This document shows positions 52,276 to 60,707 of a DNA stretch of 64,000 bases, piece by piece. The stretch comes from Elioraea tepidiphila DSM 17972. GTDB lineage: Bacteria; Pseudomonadota; Alphaproteobacteria; Acetobacterales; Acetobacteraceae. The DNA is taken from assembly GCF_000378465.1 (NCBI RefSeq), contig NZ_KB899922.1:1-64000 (forward strand). Reading direction: 5' to 3'. Below the pieces are notes generated by a model. The model was not told where the DNA came from and searched no databases. It saw only the letters and a program-made list of their open reading frames with translations. The translations under genes and the position numbers were made by a program. How positions within the stretch are numbered: position 1 is the first letter of the stretch; each line of letters opens with the position of its first letter.

Positions 52276-52997
52276 CCAGCTATACCACGCCGACGAAACG
52301 TCTCGGCCTCGTCATCGATCTCGACACCTGCGTCGGCTGCCATGCCTGCGCGGTGAACTGCAAGGAATGGAACGCGGGCGGGCACTCGGCACCGCTGACC
52401 GATCTCGATCCCTACGGCCCGAACGCGACCGGCGTCTGGTTCAACCGCGTCCACAGCTTCGAGGCGGGCGAGGGCAGGGCAGGGCGCACCGTCAACTTCC
52501 CGCGCTCCTGCCTGCACTGCGACGAACCGGAATGCGTCACCGTCTGCCCGACGGGCGCGTCCTACAAGCGTGCCGAGGACGGGATCGTGCTGGTCAACCC
52601 CGATACCTGTATCGGCTGCAAGCTCTGCTCCTGGGCCTGCCCCTACGGCGCGCGCGAGTACGACGAGGACGAGGGGGTGATGAAGAAATGCACCCTCTGC
52701 GTCGATCGGATCTACAACGAGACGATCCCCGAGCCCGACCGCGTCCCGGCCTGCGTCTCCACCTGCCCGGCGCATGCGCGGCATTTCGGCGATCTCGGCG
52801 ATCCGGACAGCGCGGTCTCGCGGCTGGTCGCCGAGCGTGGCGGCTACGACCTGATGCCGGAGCTCGGCTACAGACCGGTCAACAAGTACCTGCCGCCGCG
52901 CCCCGGCAAGCCGGCCCCACCCGTGCAACCGGCCGAACCCGCGACCGAGGGGCTCTCGGGCTTCCTCGGCTGGGTCGACCGCATGCTGTCGCGCTGA
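52272..52997 (+). CDS. soeB: Sulfite dehydrogenase iron-sulfur subunit SoeB
   Basis: This 241-residue ferredoxin-like electron-transfer subunit has four cysteine clusters in order: CVGCHACAVNCKE, CLHCDEPECVTVCPTGA, CIGCKLCSWACPYGAR, and CTLCVDR with later ACVSTCPA. That is enough for four 4Fe-4S centres, as in DmsB/NrfC-like subunits. It shuttles electrons from SoeA to the membrane subunit. The C-terminal 50 residues are a proline-rich linker and a short helix. It is overlapped by soeA and followed 4 bp later by soeC. Confidence 0.92.
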   Translation: MTSYTTPTKRLGLVIDLDTCVGCHACAVNCKEWNAGGHSAPLTDLDPYGPNATGVWFNRVHSFEAGEGRAGRTVNFPRSCLHCDEPECVTVCPTGASYKRAEDGIVLVNPDTCIGCKLCSWACPYGAREYDEDEGVMKKCTLCVDRIYNETIPEPDRVPACVSTCPAHARHFGDLGDPDSAVSRLVAERGGYDLMPELGYRPVNKYLPPRPGKPAPPVQPAEPATEGLSGFLGWVDRMLSR

Positions 52998-53001
52998 TCC
53001 C

Positions 53002-53952
53002 GTGCATCCCGCTCCCTCCGTCATCGTCTTCACCGTCGCGTCTGGCGCGGGCTATGGCCTGCTCGCGACACTCGCGCTGCTCGCGGCCTTCGGCGCGATC
53101 CTGCCCTCGCTCTGGCTCGGGCTCGTGGGCTTCGGGCTCGCGCTCGGCCTGATCACCGCCGGGCTGTTGTCCTCGACGCTGCATCTCGGCCATCCGGAGC
53201 GGGCGTGGCGCGCGTTCAGCCAGTGGCGGAGCTCGTGGCTCTCGCGCGAGGGCGTGGCCGCGGTCGCGACCTACCTTCCGGCGGGACTGCTCGCGCTGCT
53301 GTTCACCTTCTTCGATCCCGGGCGCGGCACGCTCGCGGTGCTCGGGCTGCTGACCGCCGCCGGTGCGATCGCCACCGTGTTCTGCACCGCGATGATCTAC
53401 CGCTCGCTGAAGCCGATCCACGCCTGGTGCAATCACTGGACGGTGCCCGGCTATCTCGCGCTGGCGGCGGCGACCGGGCTCGCGCTCGCCTTCGCGGTGC
53501 TCGGCGCGTTCGGCGACGCGGCAGCGGGCCCGGTCGGCATCGCCGCGATCGTGGCGCTCGCCGCCGCGTGGTGGGTCAAGCGCAGCTACTGGGCCTTCCT
53601 CGAGGTCGTTCCGGGCGCAAGCACCCCGGAGACCGCCACGGGGCTGGGACGGATCGGCAAGGTCCGCCTGCTCGATCCGCCGCACACGGGCGAGAACTTC
53701 GTCACCAAGGAGATGGGGTTCCGCATCGCGCGCAAGCACGCCGGCCGGCTGCGCGTGATCGCGGTGATCGGCGGCATCGTGCTGCCGGCGGCCTTCGTGG
53801 TGATCGCGCTCGCGACCGCCCAGCCGCTGCACAGCCTCGCCGGGGCGATCGCCGCGGTGCTGGCCCTCGCCGGCGCGCTGGTCGAGCGCTGGCTGTTCTT
53901 CGCCGAAGCCAAGCACACCGCGATGCTCTATTACGGCGCCACGCGCGCCTGA
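53002..53952 (+). CDS. soeC: Sulfite dehydrogenase membrane anchor SoeC (DmsC-like)
   Basis: This 316-residue membrane protein has about eight hydrophobic helices, resembling the DmsC quinone-binding anchors. The segment STLHLGHPERAWRAFSQWRS near residues 52-71 and the IYRSLKPIHAWCNHWTVPGY stretch near 133 are characteristic. It anchors SoeAB to the cytoplasmic membrane and reduces quinone. The start is GTG at 53002, 4 bp after the soeB stop. The next gene starts only 14 bp downstream, so the hydroxypyruvate isomerase and reductase genes probably belong to the same transcript. Confidence 0.88.
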   Translation: MHPAPSVIVFTVASGAGYGLLATLALLAAFGAILPSLWLGLVGFGLALGLITAGLLSSTLHLGHPERAWRAFSQWRSSWLSREGVAAVATYLPAGLLALLFTFFDPGRGTLAVLGLLTAAGAIATVFCTAMIYRSLKPIHAWCNHWTVPGYLALAAATGLALAFAVLGAFGDAAAGPVGIAAIVALAAAWWVKRSYWAFLEVVPGASTPETATGLGRIGKVRLLDPPHTGENFVTKEMGFRIARKHAGRLRVIAVIGGIVLPAAFVVIALATAQPLHSLAGAIAAVLALAGALVERWLFFAEAKHTAMLYYGATRA

Positions 53953-53966
53953 ATCGGGGAAAGACC

Positions 53967-54746
53967 ATGCCGAAATTCGCCGCCAACCTGTCGATGATGT
54001 TCACGGACGCGCCGTTCCTCCAGCGCTTCGAGCGCGCCGCGGTCGCGGGCTTCCGCGCGGTCGAGTTCCTGTTCCCCTACGACTACAGCCCCGGCGAAGT
54101 GACCCAGGCGGCGCGCGCGGTCGGGCTGGAGGTGGTGCTGTTCAACACCGTCCCCGGCGACTGGTCGAAGGGCGAGCGCGGGCTCGCCGCCCAGCCCGGG
54201 CGCGAGGCGGAGTTCCGCGCCGGCGTCGCGAAGGCGCTGGAATACGCCGATGCGCTGGGGTGCAAGCAGATCCACGCGATGGCCGGCTTGGTCGCCGAGG
54301 GCGCCGACCGCGAGGCGATGCGCGCGACCTATCTCGAAAACCTGCGTCACGCCGCCGAGGCCGCGGCCAAGACCGGCATCTCCGTGCTGATCGAGCCGAT
54401 CAACACCCGCGACATCCCGGGCTTCTTCCTGAACCACACCGAGGAGGCGGCGGCGATCATCGCGGAGGTCGGCGCGCCCAACCTGAAGATCCAGTTCGAC
54501 ATCTACCATCGCCAGGTCATGCAGGGGGATCTGACGCCGGCGATCGAGAAGCACCTGCCGCTCATCGCGCACATGCAGCTCGCCGACACGCCGGGCCGCC
54601 ACGAGCCCGGCACGGGCGAGATCAACTACCCGTTCCTGTTCGAGGCGATCGACCGCCTGGGCTTCCAGGGCTGGATCGGCTGCGAGTACCGCCCGAAGGG
54701 CGAGACCGAGGCCGGGCTCGGCTGGTTCAAGCCCTATCGCGGCTGA
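53967..54746 (+). CDS. hyi: Hydroxypyruvate isomerase family protein
   Basis: This 259-residue TIM-barrel protein of the xylose-isomerase-like superfamily has the Hyi start MPKFAANLSMMFTDAPFLQR. The metal-site sequence VLIEPINTRDIPGFFLNHTE is followed by IQFDIYHRQVMQGDL and a late Glu in GCEYRPKGETEAGLGWFKPY. Hyi interconverts hydroxypyruvate and tartronate semialdehyde. GGGGAAAG precedes the ATG. The neighbouring reductase fits the same pathway. Similar sequences exist for related 3-carbon acids, so exact substrate identity is inferred from the gene pair. Confidence 0.88.
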   Translation: MPKFAANLSMMFTDAPFLQRFERAAVAGFRAVEFLFPYDYSPGEVTQAARAVGLEVVLFNTVPGDWSKGERGLAAQPGREAEFRAGVAKALEYADALGCKQIHAMAGLVAEGADREAMRATYLENLRHAAEAAAKTGISVLIEPINTRDIPGFFLNHTEEAAAIIAEVGAPNLKIQFDIYHRQVMQGDLTPAIEKHLPLIAHMQLADTPGRHEPGTGEINYPFLFEAIDRLGFQGWIGCEYRPKGETEAGLGWFKPYRG

Positions 54747-54778
54747 CGGCCGCGCCACCGACAAGGGGAGAGACACGC

Positions 54779-55660
54779 ATGAAGATCGGATTCATCGGCC
54801 TCGGCATCATGGGCCGCCCGATGGCGCTCAATTTGAAGAAGGCGGGGCACGAGCTGATCGTGCCGGAGCGCAGGAGCCTCACCGACGAGATCCGCGAAGC
54901 GGCCACGGTGGTGCCGGACGCGAAGTCGGTGGCCGCCGCCGCCGAGGTCGTGATCCTGATGGTGCCCGACACCCCCGATGTCGAGCACGTGCTGTTCGGC
55001 CCGGGCGGCGTCGCCGAGGGACTGAAGCCCGGCACGCTGGTGATCGACATGTCCTCGATCTCGCCGACCGCGACCAAGGCGTTCGCCGAGCGCATCAACG
55101 CGAAGGGCTGCGACTATCTGGACGCGCCGGTCTCGGGCGGCGAGGTGGGGGCGAAGAACGCGGCGCTGACCATCATGGTCGGCGGCCCCGAGGCGGCGTT
55201 CGAGCGGGCCAAGCCGCTGTTCGAGGCGATGGGCAAGAACATCACCCTGGTCGGCGGCAACGGCGCGGGGCAGACCTGCAAGGTGGCGAACCAGATCATC
55301 GTCGCGCTCAACCTTCAGGCCGTCTCGGAAGCCCTTGTGTTTGCGGCAAAGGCGGGCGCCGATCCGGCCAAGGTGCGGCAGGCCTTGATGGGCGGCTTCG
55401 CCAATTCCCGCATCCTCGAGGTGCATGCCGAGCGGATGATCAAGCGCACCTTCGCGCCCGGCTTCCGCATCCGCCTGCACCAGAAGGACCTGAACCTCGC
55501 GCTGCAATCGGCGCGCGAGATGAACATGAGCCTGCCCAATACGGCGATCGCGCAGCAGATGTTCTCGGCCGTCGCGGCGGCCGGAGGGGCGGATCTCGAC
55601 CATTCGGCGATGGTCCAGGCGATCGAGACGCTCGCCGCGTCCAAGGTCGCGGAGGGGTGA
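54779..55660 (+). CDS. 2-hydroxy-3-oxopropionate (tartronate semialdehyde) reductase family protein
   Basis: This 293-residue beta-hydroxyacid dehydrogenase has the NAD(P) motif GFIGLGIMGRPMALNL, substrate-binding DAPVSGGEVGAKNAALTIMV near residue 118, and catalytic Lys in GAGQTCKVANQIIVALNLQA near 170. It reduces tartronate semialdehyde to glycerate. The same family includes sulfolactaldehyde reductase and 3-hydroxyisobutyrate dehydrogenase, so the soe context leaves a sulfonate role open. GGGGAGAG precedes the ATG at 54779. No glyoxylate carboligase gene is in the window to feed a standard glycerate pathway. Confidence 0.88.
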   Translation: MKIGFIGLGIMGRPMALNLKKAGHELIVPERRSLTDEIREAATVVPDAKSVAAAAEVVILMVPDTPDVEHVLFGPGGVAEGLKPGTLVIDMSSISPTATKAFAERINAKGCDYLDAPVSGGEVGAKNAALTIMVGGPEAAFERAKPLFEAMGKNITLVGGNGAGQTCKVANQIIVALNLQAVSEALVFAAKAGADPAKVRQALMGGFANSRILEVHAERMIKRTFAPGFRIRLHQKDLNLALQSAREMNMSLPNTAIAQQMFSAVAAAGGADLDHSAMVQAIETLAASKVAEG

Positions 55661-55706
55661 GACGGATGCAACCGGTGCGATTGCGGCATGGGACGATATT
55701 GCGCCC

Positions 55707-55760
55707 TTGAAGCGAGTCGCGACGGGGCGTATTTCTTGTCCTGAGAGGATCGCCTCAGGA
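55707..55760 (+). promoter_or_regulatory. Promoter and operator-like repeat of the XRE regulator gene
   Basis: TTGAAG (55707-55712) and TATTTC (55730-55735) form a promoter with 17-bp spacing. Directly downstream lies an inverted repeat, TCCTGAG (55739-55745) with CTCAGGA (55754-55760), spanning the expected start site. A protein bound there would block initiation, so autorepression by the XRE-family product is the simple reading. Confidence 0.55.
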
Positions 55761-55809
55761 GTGAGACGGCGTCCCGTCCAGCCGAGGGCGCGGCTCCGCC
55801 CGGGAGACA

Positions 55810-56694
55810 ATGACGATGCGCTTCACCGAGATCGGCCAGCAGCTTCGGCAGTACCGGCTGGAATCCGGGCTCCGTGCCGAGGAGATCGCTGCCCGACTCG
55901 GCGTCAGCCGCGCCGCCCTGTACCGCTACGAGAAGGGCGAGGTCATCAAGCTCGACACGATCAAGCGGCTGGCGGAACTGCTGAAGATCTCGCCGCTGAG
56001 CCTGCTCGGCATCGGCGTCGAGTACGTCGCGCGCGCCACCGTCTATTTTGACCGCATCCGTGTCATCGAGGAGAGCACGGACCAGATTCTCCAGGTGGCG
56101 GGCCAGCCGCCCTATCTCGTGACCTCGGATGCCTATGACTCGGCGCTCGCCGAGGTGCTGGCCGAGGCGGCCGACACGGCCGGGGCCGAGCGGGCTGCCC
56201 TGCGGGTGCAGTCCGATCAGCTGCTCGGCATCCTGCAAAGCCGCAAGAAGGTCTATCAGGCGCGCCGGCCCTCGATCATCGCGATCCTGACGGTGAGCTC
56301 GCTCCAGCGCTTCCTCGAGGGCGGGGTCGGCGCGGGCGTCCCGGTGTCCGAGCGCGCGCGCGCCCAGGCCCGCGCCGTGGCGATGGCCGAGGTCGAGAAC
56401 ATCGCCGCGCTGATGGAGGCAGAGCCGATCGGCGTGCAGCTCGGGCTGATGGGCCCGAGCGAGCCGAACGGCGCCTTCCGGATCCTGCGCTCGCGCGAGC
56501 GCGCCTATCTGGCGATCAATCCGTTCCGGCTCGAGGTTCACCCGGCGGCGCAGACCGGCGTGGCGATGATCACCGGCGCCGACGAGGCTCTGGCGACGCA
56601 CCAGAAGGTCGCCGAGGCGCTCTGGCGCGACGCGCTCAAGGGCGGGGCCGCGGCGGCGCGGGTGCGCGAGCTGGTGCGCGCGGCGCGCGGCTGA
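55810..56694 (+). CDS. XRE family transcriptional regulator with C-terminal sensor-like region
   Basis: This 294-residue protein has an N-terminal XRE/Cro helix-turn-helix (about residues 7-60, with AEEIAARLGVSRAALYRYEK as the recognition segment). The C-terminal region of about 225 residues is mostly helical, with LLGILQSRKKVYQARRPSII and later GVAMITGADEALATHQ. I do not recognise a named effector domain. The first ATG at 55810 is only 3 nt from GGGAGA; the ATG at 55816 has better spacing and may be the real start. A palindrome in the promoter suggests it controls itself. It is convergent with the acetyltransferase gene. Confidence 0.85.
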   Translation: MTMRFTEIGQQLRQYRLESGLRAEEIAARLGVSRAALYRYEKGEVIKLDTIKRLAELLKISPLSLLGIGVEYVARATVYFDRIRVIEESTDQILQVAGQPPYLVTSDAYDSALAEVLAEAADTAGAERAALRVQSDQLLGILQSRKKVYQARRPSIIAILTVSSLQRFLEGGVGAGVPVSERARAQARAVAMAEVENIAALMEAEPIGVQLGLMGPSEPNGAFRILRSRERAYLAINPFRLEVHPAAQTGVAMITGADEALATHQKVAEALWRDALKGGAAAARVRELVRAARG

Positions 56695-56703
56695 ACGTCC
56701 GGA

Positions 56704-59277
56704 TCAGAGCTCGAGCCGCGCGGTCAGCAGCTCCGGATCGTCCGGGTGCCGGGCGAGGGTGAAACCGAGCTTCTCGACGAAGCGCAGCATCGGCCGGTTC
56801 TCGGCCAGCACCTCGCCCGTGATCGCGCGCAGCCCCTGCGCGCGCGCCCAGCCGATCGCCTTCTCCATCAGCAGCTTGCCGAGCCCGAGCCATTTCAGGT
56901 CGGAGCGCACCACCACGGCGAACTCGCCCGACGGCTCGGCCGCTTCGCGCACGATCCGCACCACGCCGAGCGTCTCCGCCACCCCGTCCGGCCCCGGCGC
57001 GGTGGCGATGAAGGCCATCTCGCGGTCGTAGTCGATCTGCGTCATGCGCGCGATCTGCTCGGCCGAGAGGGCGGCGATCGGCGCGAAGAAGCGCCGGCGC
57101 ACATCCTCGGGCGAGAGCTTCGCGAAGAACGCCGCATGCGCCTCGGCGTCCTCCGGCCGGATCGGCCGGAGCGTGACGGTGCGCCCGTCGAGCAGCCGCA
57201 CGCTCTCCTCGAGCTCGGCCGGATAGGGCGCGATCGCCAGGTGCGCGGTGCCTGAGACGGGCGCGGGATCGAGCGCGATCCAGGCATCGACCGCCATCAC
57301 CCCGCTCGGCCCGGCCATCAGCGGATTGACGTCGAGCGCGGCGATCTCCGGCCAGTCCACCGCGAGCTGGCTGATCCGCGCCAGCACCTCGGCGAGCGCG
57401 GCGCGGTCCACGGCCGGGCGGTCGCGGTAGCCGCCGAGCAGCGCGGCGACCCGGCTCCGCCCGATCAGCTCGCCGGCGAGGGCGAGATTGAGCGGCGGCA
57501 GGCCGACCGCCTGGTCGCCGAGCACGGCGGAGGCGGTGCCGCCGAGGCCGAAGCCGATCGCGGCGCCGAACATGCGGTCGCGGCCGAGCCGGATCGCGAT
57601 TTCCTGGCCATCGCGCCGTCCGACCTGGCGCTGCACCAGGAACCCGGCCAGGCGGGCTTCGGGCGCGCGCCGCGCGACCCGCGCGGCCATCGCCTCGGCG
57701 GCCGCGCGCACCGCCGTCTCGGTGTCGAGGTCGAGCGCGACGCCGCCCACCGCGGTCTTGTGGGGCAGGTCGGGCGAGCGGATCTTCAGCACGCACGGGA
57801 AGCCGAGCGCTGCGGCAGCGGCGCCGGCCGAGGCAGGATCGCGCGCGACCCGGCTCGGCACGGTCGGGATGCCGTAGGCCGCGAGCACGGCGAAGGCCTC
57901 GTCCTCGGTCAGCGTCAGCCGCCCGGCGCGGCGCACGCCGGCGATGACGCGACGCGCGCTCTCGCGGTCAGGCGTGGCGGCGAGCACGGTGCGCGGCGGC
58001 AGTTCGCGGGCGGCCTCGCGGGCGCGGCGGTGCTCGACCAGCAGCGCGGCGGCGGCGGCCGCACGCTCCGGCGTCGGGAAGGCAGGGATCCCGGCCTCGT
58101 CGAGCCGGCGGCGATCGGCCCCGCTCTCGCCGGGCCAGACGGCCAGCAGCGGCACCCGGCGCGGCATCGCCGAGGCCGTCGCCAGCGCCTCGGCCGCCGG
58201 GCTCGCGACCCCGCCCGCATCCGGGTCGGGCACATGCACCGCGATCACGGCATCGGCCGCGCCCGGCAGCCCGGCGAGTGCGGCGGCCACCTCGGCGAGC
58301 CGGTTCGGCGGGGCGTCATCGGCGATGATCAGCGGGTTGGCCCGGGCGTTGCCGGGGGGAACCAGCAGGCCGAGCGCCTCGGCCGCCGCCGCGGGCGGGG
58401 GCGGAAGCGCGATCCCTTGTGCGGAGAGCGCCCGGCCCGCCAGGGCCGCGAGCGCGCGCGTTCCCGAGACGACCGCGATCCGCTCTCCGCGCAGCGGGCC
58501 GGCGCGCGTGAGCGTCGAGAGGGCCGCCAGCATCGGATCCAGCCCCTCGACGCAGAGGATGCCGGCGCGGCGGAGCGCCGCGGCGAACACCGCGTCTTCG
58601 GGCAGATCGGGCGGCTCTGCCGCGTCCGGCGCGGTGCGGATCGCCACCACGGCGCGGCCGCGCGCGGCGGCCCGGGCGGCCGAGAGGAAGCCGCGGCGGT
58701 TCTTGATCCGGCTGACCTCCAGCAGGATCGCGCTGGTCCCCGGGTCGCGCGACAGCCAGTCGAGCGCGTCGGTGAAGCCGAGATCGTCGTTGCGGCCGAG
58801 CCCGATCACGGCTCTGAAGCCGAGCCCGTGCGCGGCGGCGTGGTCGAGCACGGCGCGGGCGAAGCCGCGCGATTGGCCGACGAGCGCGAGCGGGCCCGGC
58901 TTCGGCATCGCCGCGACGAGCGAGGCGTTCAGCCGTTGCGCCGGCGCGATCACGCCGAGCGCATGCCCGCCGAGGAAGCGCGGCCGGGGGCCGGGCGCGA
59001 CCGGTGCCGGGCCCGTCAGGATCGCCGCCGGCGTGCCGCGTGCGGCCAGCCCGGCGAGCAGGGACTCGGGCGGGGCCGGCGTGGCGACCACGGCCAGGTC
59101 CGGGGTCTCGGGCAAATCGTCGGGCGTGGCCGCGGCATGGATCGGGCCGGCGAAGCCGCCGGCGCGGAGACTCGCCAGCACGACAGCGGCGGCGGGATCG
59201 TCGCCGATCACCGCCACCGAGGCCGGGCGCAGGAACCGCGCGAGCGGCAGGCGCTGGAATGGCAGCATCACTGTCAT
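56704..59277 (-). CDS. Protein acetyltransferase with NDP-forming acyl-CoA-synthetase domains (Pat/PatZ-like)
   Basis: This 857-residue protein has, in order, a CoA-binding domain (LRPASVAVIGDDPAAAVV), CoA-ligase-like domains, an ATP-grasp domain (about 430-650, with GFPCVLKIRSPDLPHKTAVG) and a C-terminal GNAT domain (about 700-857, with LIPIRPEDAEAHAAFFAKL-type and RSDLKWLGLGKLLMEKAIGW motifs). In true ADP-forming synthetases a SHTGA-like loop carries the phosphorylated histidine; here that place reads DAAEPPDLPEDAVFAAALRR, with no histidine. The synthetase part is therefore probably regulatory, as in bacterial Pat/PatZ lysine acetyltransferases that inactivate acetyl-CoA synthetase. ATG at 59277 is used, with a second ATG three codons later. 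Confidence 0.87.
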   Translation of the reverse strand: MTVMLPFQRLPLARFLRPASVAVIGDDPAAAVVLASLRAGGFAGPIHAAATPDDLPETPDLAVVATPAPPESLLAGLAARGTPAAILTGPAPVAPGPRPRFLGGHALGVIAPAQRLNASLVAAMPKPGPLALVGQSRGFARAVLDHAAAHGLGFRAVIGLGRNDDLGFTDALDWLSRDPGTSAILLEVSRIKNRRGFLSAARAAARGRAVVAIRTAPDAAEPPDLPEDAVFAAALRRAGILCVEGLDPMLAALSTLTRAGPLRGERIAVVSGTRALAALAGRALSAQGIALPPPPAAAAEALGLLVPPGNARANPLIIADDAPPNRLAEVAAALAGLPGAADAVIAVHVPDPDAGGVASPAAEALATASAMPRRVPLLAVWPGESGADRRRLDEAGIPAFPTPERAAAAAALLVEHRRAREAARELPPRTVLAATPDRESARRVIAGVRRAGRLTLTEDEAFAVLAAYGIPTVPSRVARDPASAGAAAAALGFPCVLKIRSPDLPHKTAVGGVALDLDTETAVRAAAEAMAARVARRAPEARLAGFLVQRQVGRRDGQEIAIRLGRDRMFGAAIGFGLGGTASAVLGDQAVGLPPLNLALAGELIGRSRVAALLGGYRDRPAVDRAALAEVLARISQLAVDWPEIAALDVNPLMAGPSGVMAVDAWIALDPAPVSGTAHLAIAPYPAELEESVRLLDGRTVTLRPIRPEDAEAHAAFFAKLSPEDVRRRFFAPIAALSAEQIARMTQIDYDREMAFIATAPGPDGVAETLGVVRIVREAAEPSGEFAVVVRSDLKWLGLGKLLMEKAIGWARAQGLRAITGEVLAENRPMLRFVEKLGFTLARHPDDPELLTARLEL

Positions 59278-59348
59278 GGTTGCTGCGGTGCAGCATGGCC
59301 GACCACGACAGCCTAGCGCAAGCGCGGCGCGATGACGCCTGCTAGGTG

Positions 59349-59373
59349 CGGCCGGGCGGCGTCCGCCCGGCCG
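59349..59373. terminator. GC-rich hairpin between acetyltransferase and methyltransferase remnant
   Basis: An 11-bp perfect stem (59349-59359 with 59363-59373, loop CGT) lies just downstream of the methyltransferase remnant on the minus strand and upstream of the acetyltransferase start. There is no T-tract on either strand, so its role as terminator is uncertain. Confidence 0.45.
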
Positions 59374-59384
59374 GCCCCGAGGGG

Positions 59385-59762
59385 CTACGCCTTCATGATC
59401 ACCGCTTCGAGGTAGGGCGACGGGACGATCAGCGCGTCCGGCCCGCCGCGGTTGTGCTCCCCGGCAAGCGCCAGCAGATCGGCCTCCAGCGCGATCTGGC
59501 CCGCGGTATCGAGGGCGGCGGAGGTCCGGTTGGTCGGCCCGTACCAGGTGCGGAACACGTCCAGCCAATGCGCGGCCGAGCGGTCGCGGAAGGTGAAGGT
59601 CTGGGTCGTGGCCTGCACCCACTGGCCGGGGAACAGCTCCTTCAGCCGCGCCTCGGTGCCCCGGAGCGCCGGCGAGCGCAGCCCGGCGGGCGGATTCGTG
59701 GCTTGCGGGCGCTCTTTGATCGCGGCGAGATCGGGCGGGGAGGGAGCGGTGGTGGTGGTCAT
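59385..59762 (-). pseudogene. Internally deleted SAM-dependent methyltransferase
   Basis: The 125-residue frame starts like a class I methyltransferase of the kind beginning DLAAIKxRQQATWASGDYA: here PPDLAAIKERPQAT. It then jumps at about residue 27 to the C-terminal part (PPAGLRSPALRGTEARLKEL) and runs to the normal end (DALIVPSPYLEAVIMKA). Full-length relatives are about 260-290 residues. The whole SAM-binding Rossmann core, including the GxGxG-type loop, is absent, yet the frame is kept. The product cannot bind SAM in the usual way. I judge it a deletion remnant, or an assembly collapse. It faces away from the truncated AraC-type gene. Confidence 0.75.
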
Positions 59763-60001
59763 CGTGATCGCCGTTTCGTAGCCGGACCGCCTCGCGCGCA
59801 GCACGATGCTGCAACACCGCCGAAACACGCGCGTGATCCGCTGCCGTGCCGGGACGACATGGCCTGGACGGAGGCGAGACGATCGCGGTGCGGGGCGTGT
59901 GTGGCGAAGGCGGCCATTGCGGGACCTTGGATACGGCACCGAGCCCCGCGCCGGAATGACTGCGAAGCCGGATCATCTGGCCGCGCGTCCGGAACAGCAG
60001 G

Positions 60002-60628
60002 ATGGATGCGATGACGGATCCGCTTTCGGCCGTGCTGCGCTCGGTGCGCCTCTCGGGCGGCGTGTTCGTCGATGCGCGGTTCAGCGCGCCGTGGGCGGTG
60101 CGCTCGCGCCTGACCGCGGCGGAGTGGAGGCCGTTCCTCGAGCGGCCGGCGCGGGTGATCGCGTATCACGTGATCATCGAGGGCGAGCTCGATCTTTCGG
60201 TCGTGGGCGAAAGGCCGGTCCGCCTGCGCGCGGGCGAGATCGCGTTGCTGACGCGCAACGACGAGCACGTGATGGCGAGCGGGCCCGGGCTTGTGCCGGT
60301 GGGCGCGGATGCGCTGATCGCATCTGGTTCGGAAGGCGGGCTTGCGCGCATCGTGCATGGCGGCGGCGGTGCTGGCGTGCACATGATCTGCGGCTTCCTC
60401 GACAGCGAGGACCCGCAGGCATCGCTGTTCGCCGCCTTGCCGCGCGTGCTGACGCTCGACATTCGTGCGGCCGCCTCGCGCGACTGGATCGAGGCCTCGG
60501 TGCGTTTCGCGGCGAACGAACTCGCCGATCACCGTCCGACCTGTCGTTGCGGAGTGCGGAAGGTGGCTCCCCGAGCTGGACTCGAACCAGCGACACGCGG
60601 ATTAACAGTCCGCTGCTCTACCAACTGA
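60002..60628 (+). pseudogene. AraC-type regulator truncated to its cupin domain
   Basis: Residues 1 to about 179 match the N-terminal cupin of AraC-family regulators: DPLSAVLRSVRLSGGVFVDA, VIAYHVIIEGELDLSVVGER, then a LRAGEIALLTRNDEHVMASG segment and AALPRVLTL. Normal proteins continue with a DNA-binding domain of about 110 residues carrying two helix-turn-helix motifs. Here homology stops at about 60540, and the frame then runs through the last bases before, and antisense into, the tRNA-Asn gene, ending at 60628. Without the helix-turn-helix half it cannot regulate by DNA binding. The break lies about 25 bp from the 3' end of the tRNA gene, a usual integration site for islands. Confidence 0.75.
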
Positions 60629-60639
60629 GCTATCGGGGA
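60564..60639 (-). tRNA. tRNA-Asn (GTT)
   Basis: This 76-nt tRNA gene has an encoded CCA at 60564-60566. The acceptor stem TCCCCGA/TCGGGGA, D-arm AGCTCAGTTGGTAGAGC and T-arm GGTTCGAGTCC are intact. The anticodon loop CTGTTAA gives GTT at 60606-60604, reading asparagine. It lies downstream of tRNA-Cys on the same strand and probably shares its promoter. Confidence 0.97.
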
Positions 60640-60707
60640 CCAGTGCCCGGCGGCGTCATAGATCACCGACCCGCCCCACGCAAGCGCGGCGCGCGCCCTG
60701 TCGCGGC

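Noticed and set aside
60540-60628. C-terminal stretch of the AraC-type frame reading RAGLEPATRGLTVRC
   Set aside because: This is the antisense translation of tRNA-Asn, a well-known spurious protein end, not real coding sequence.
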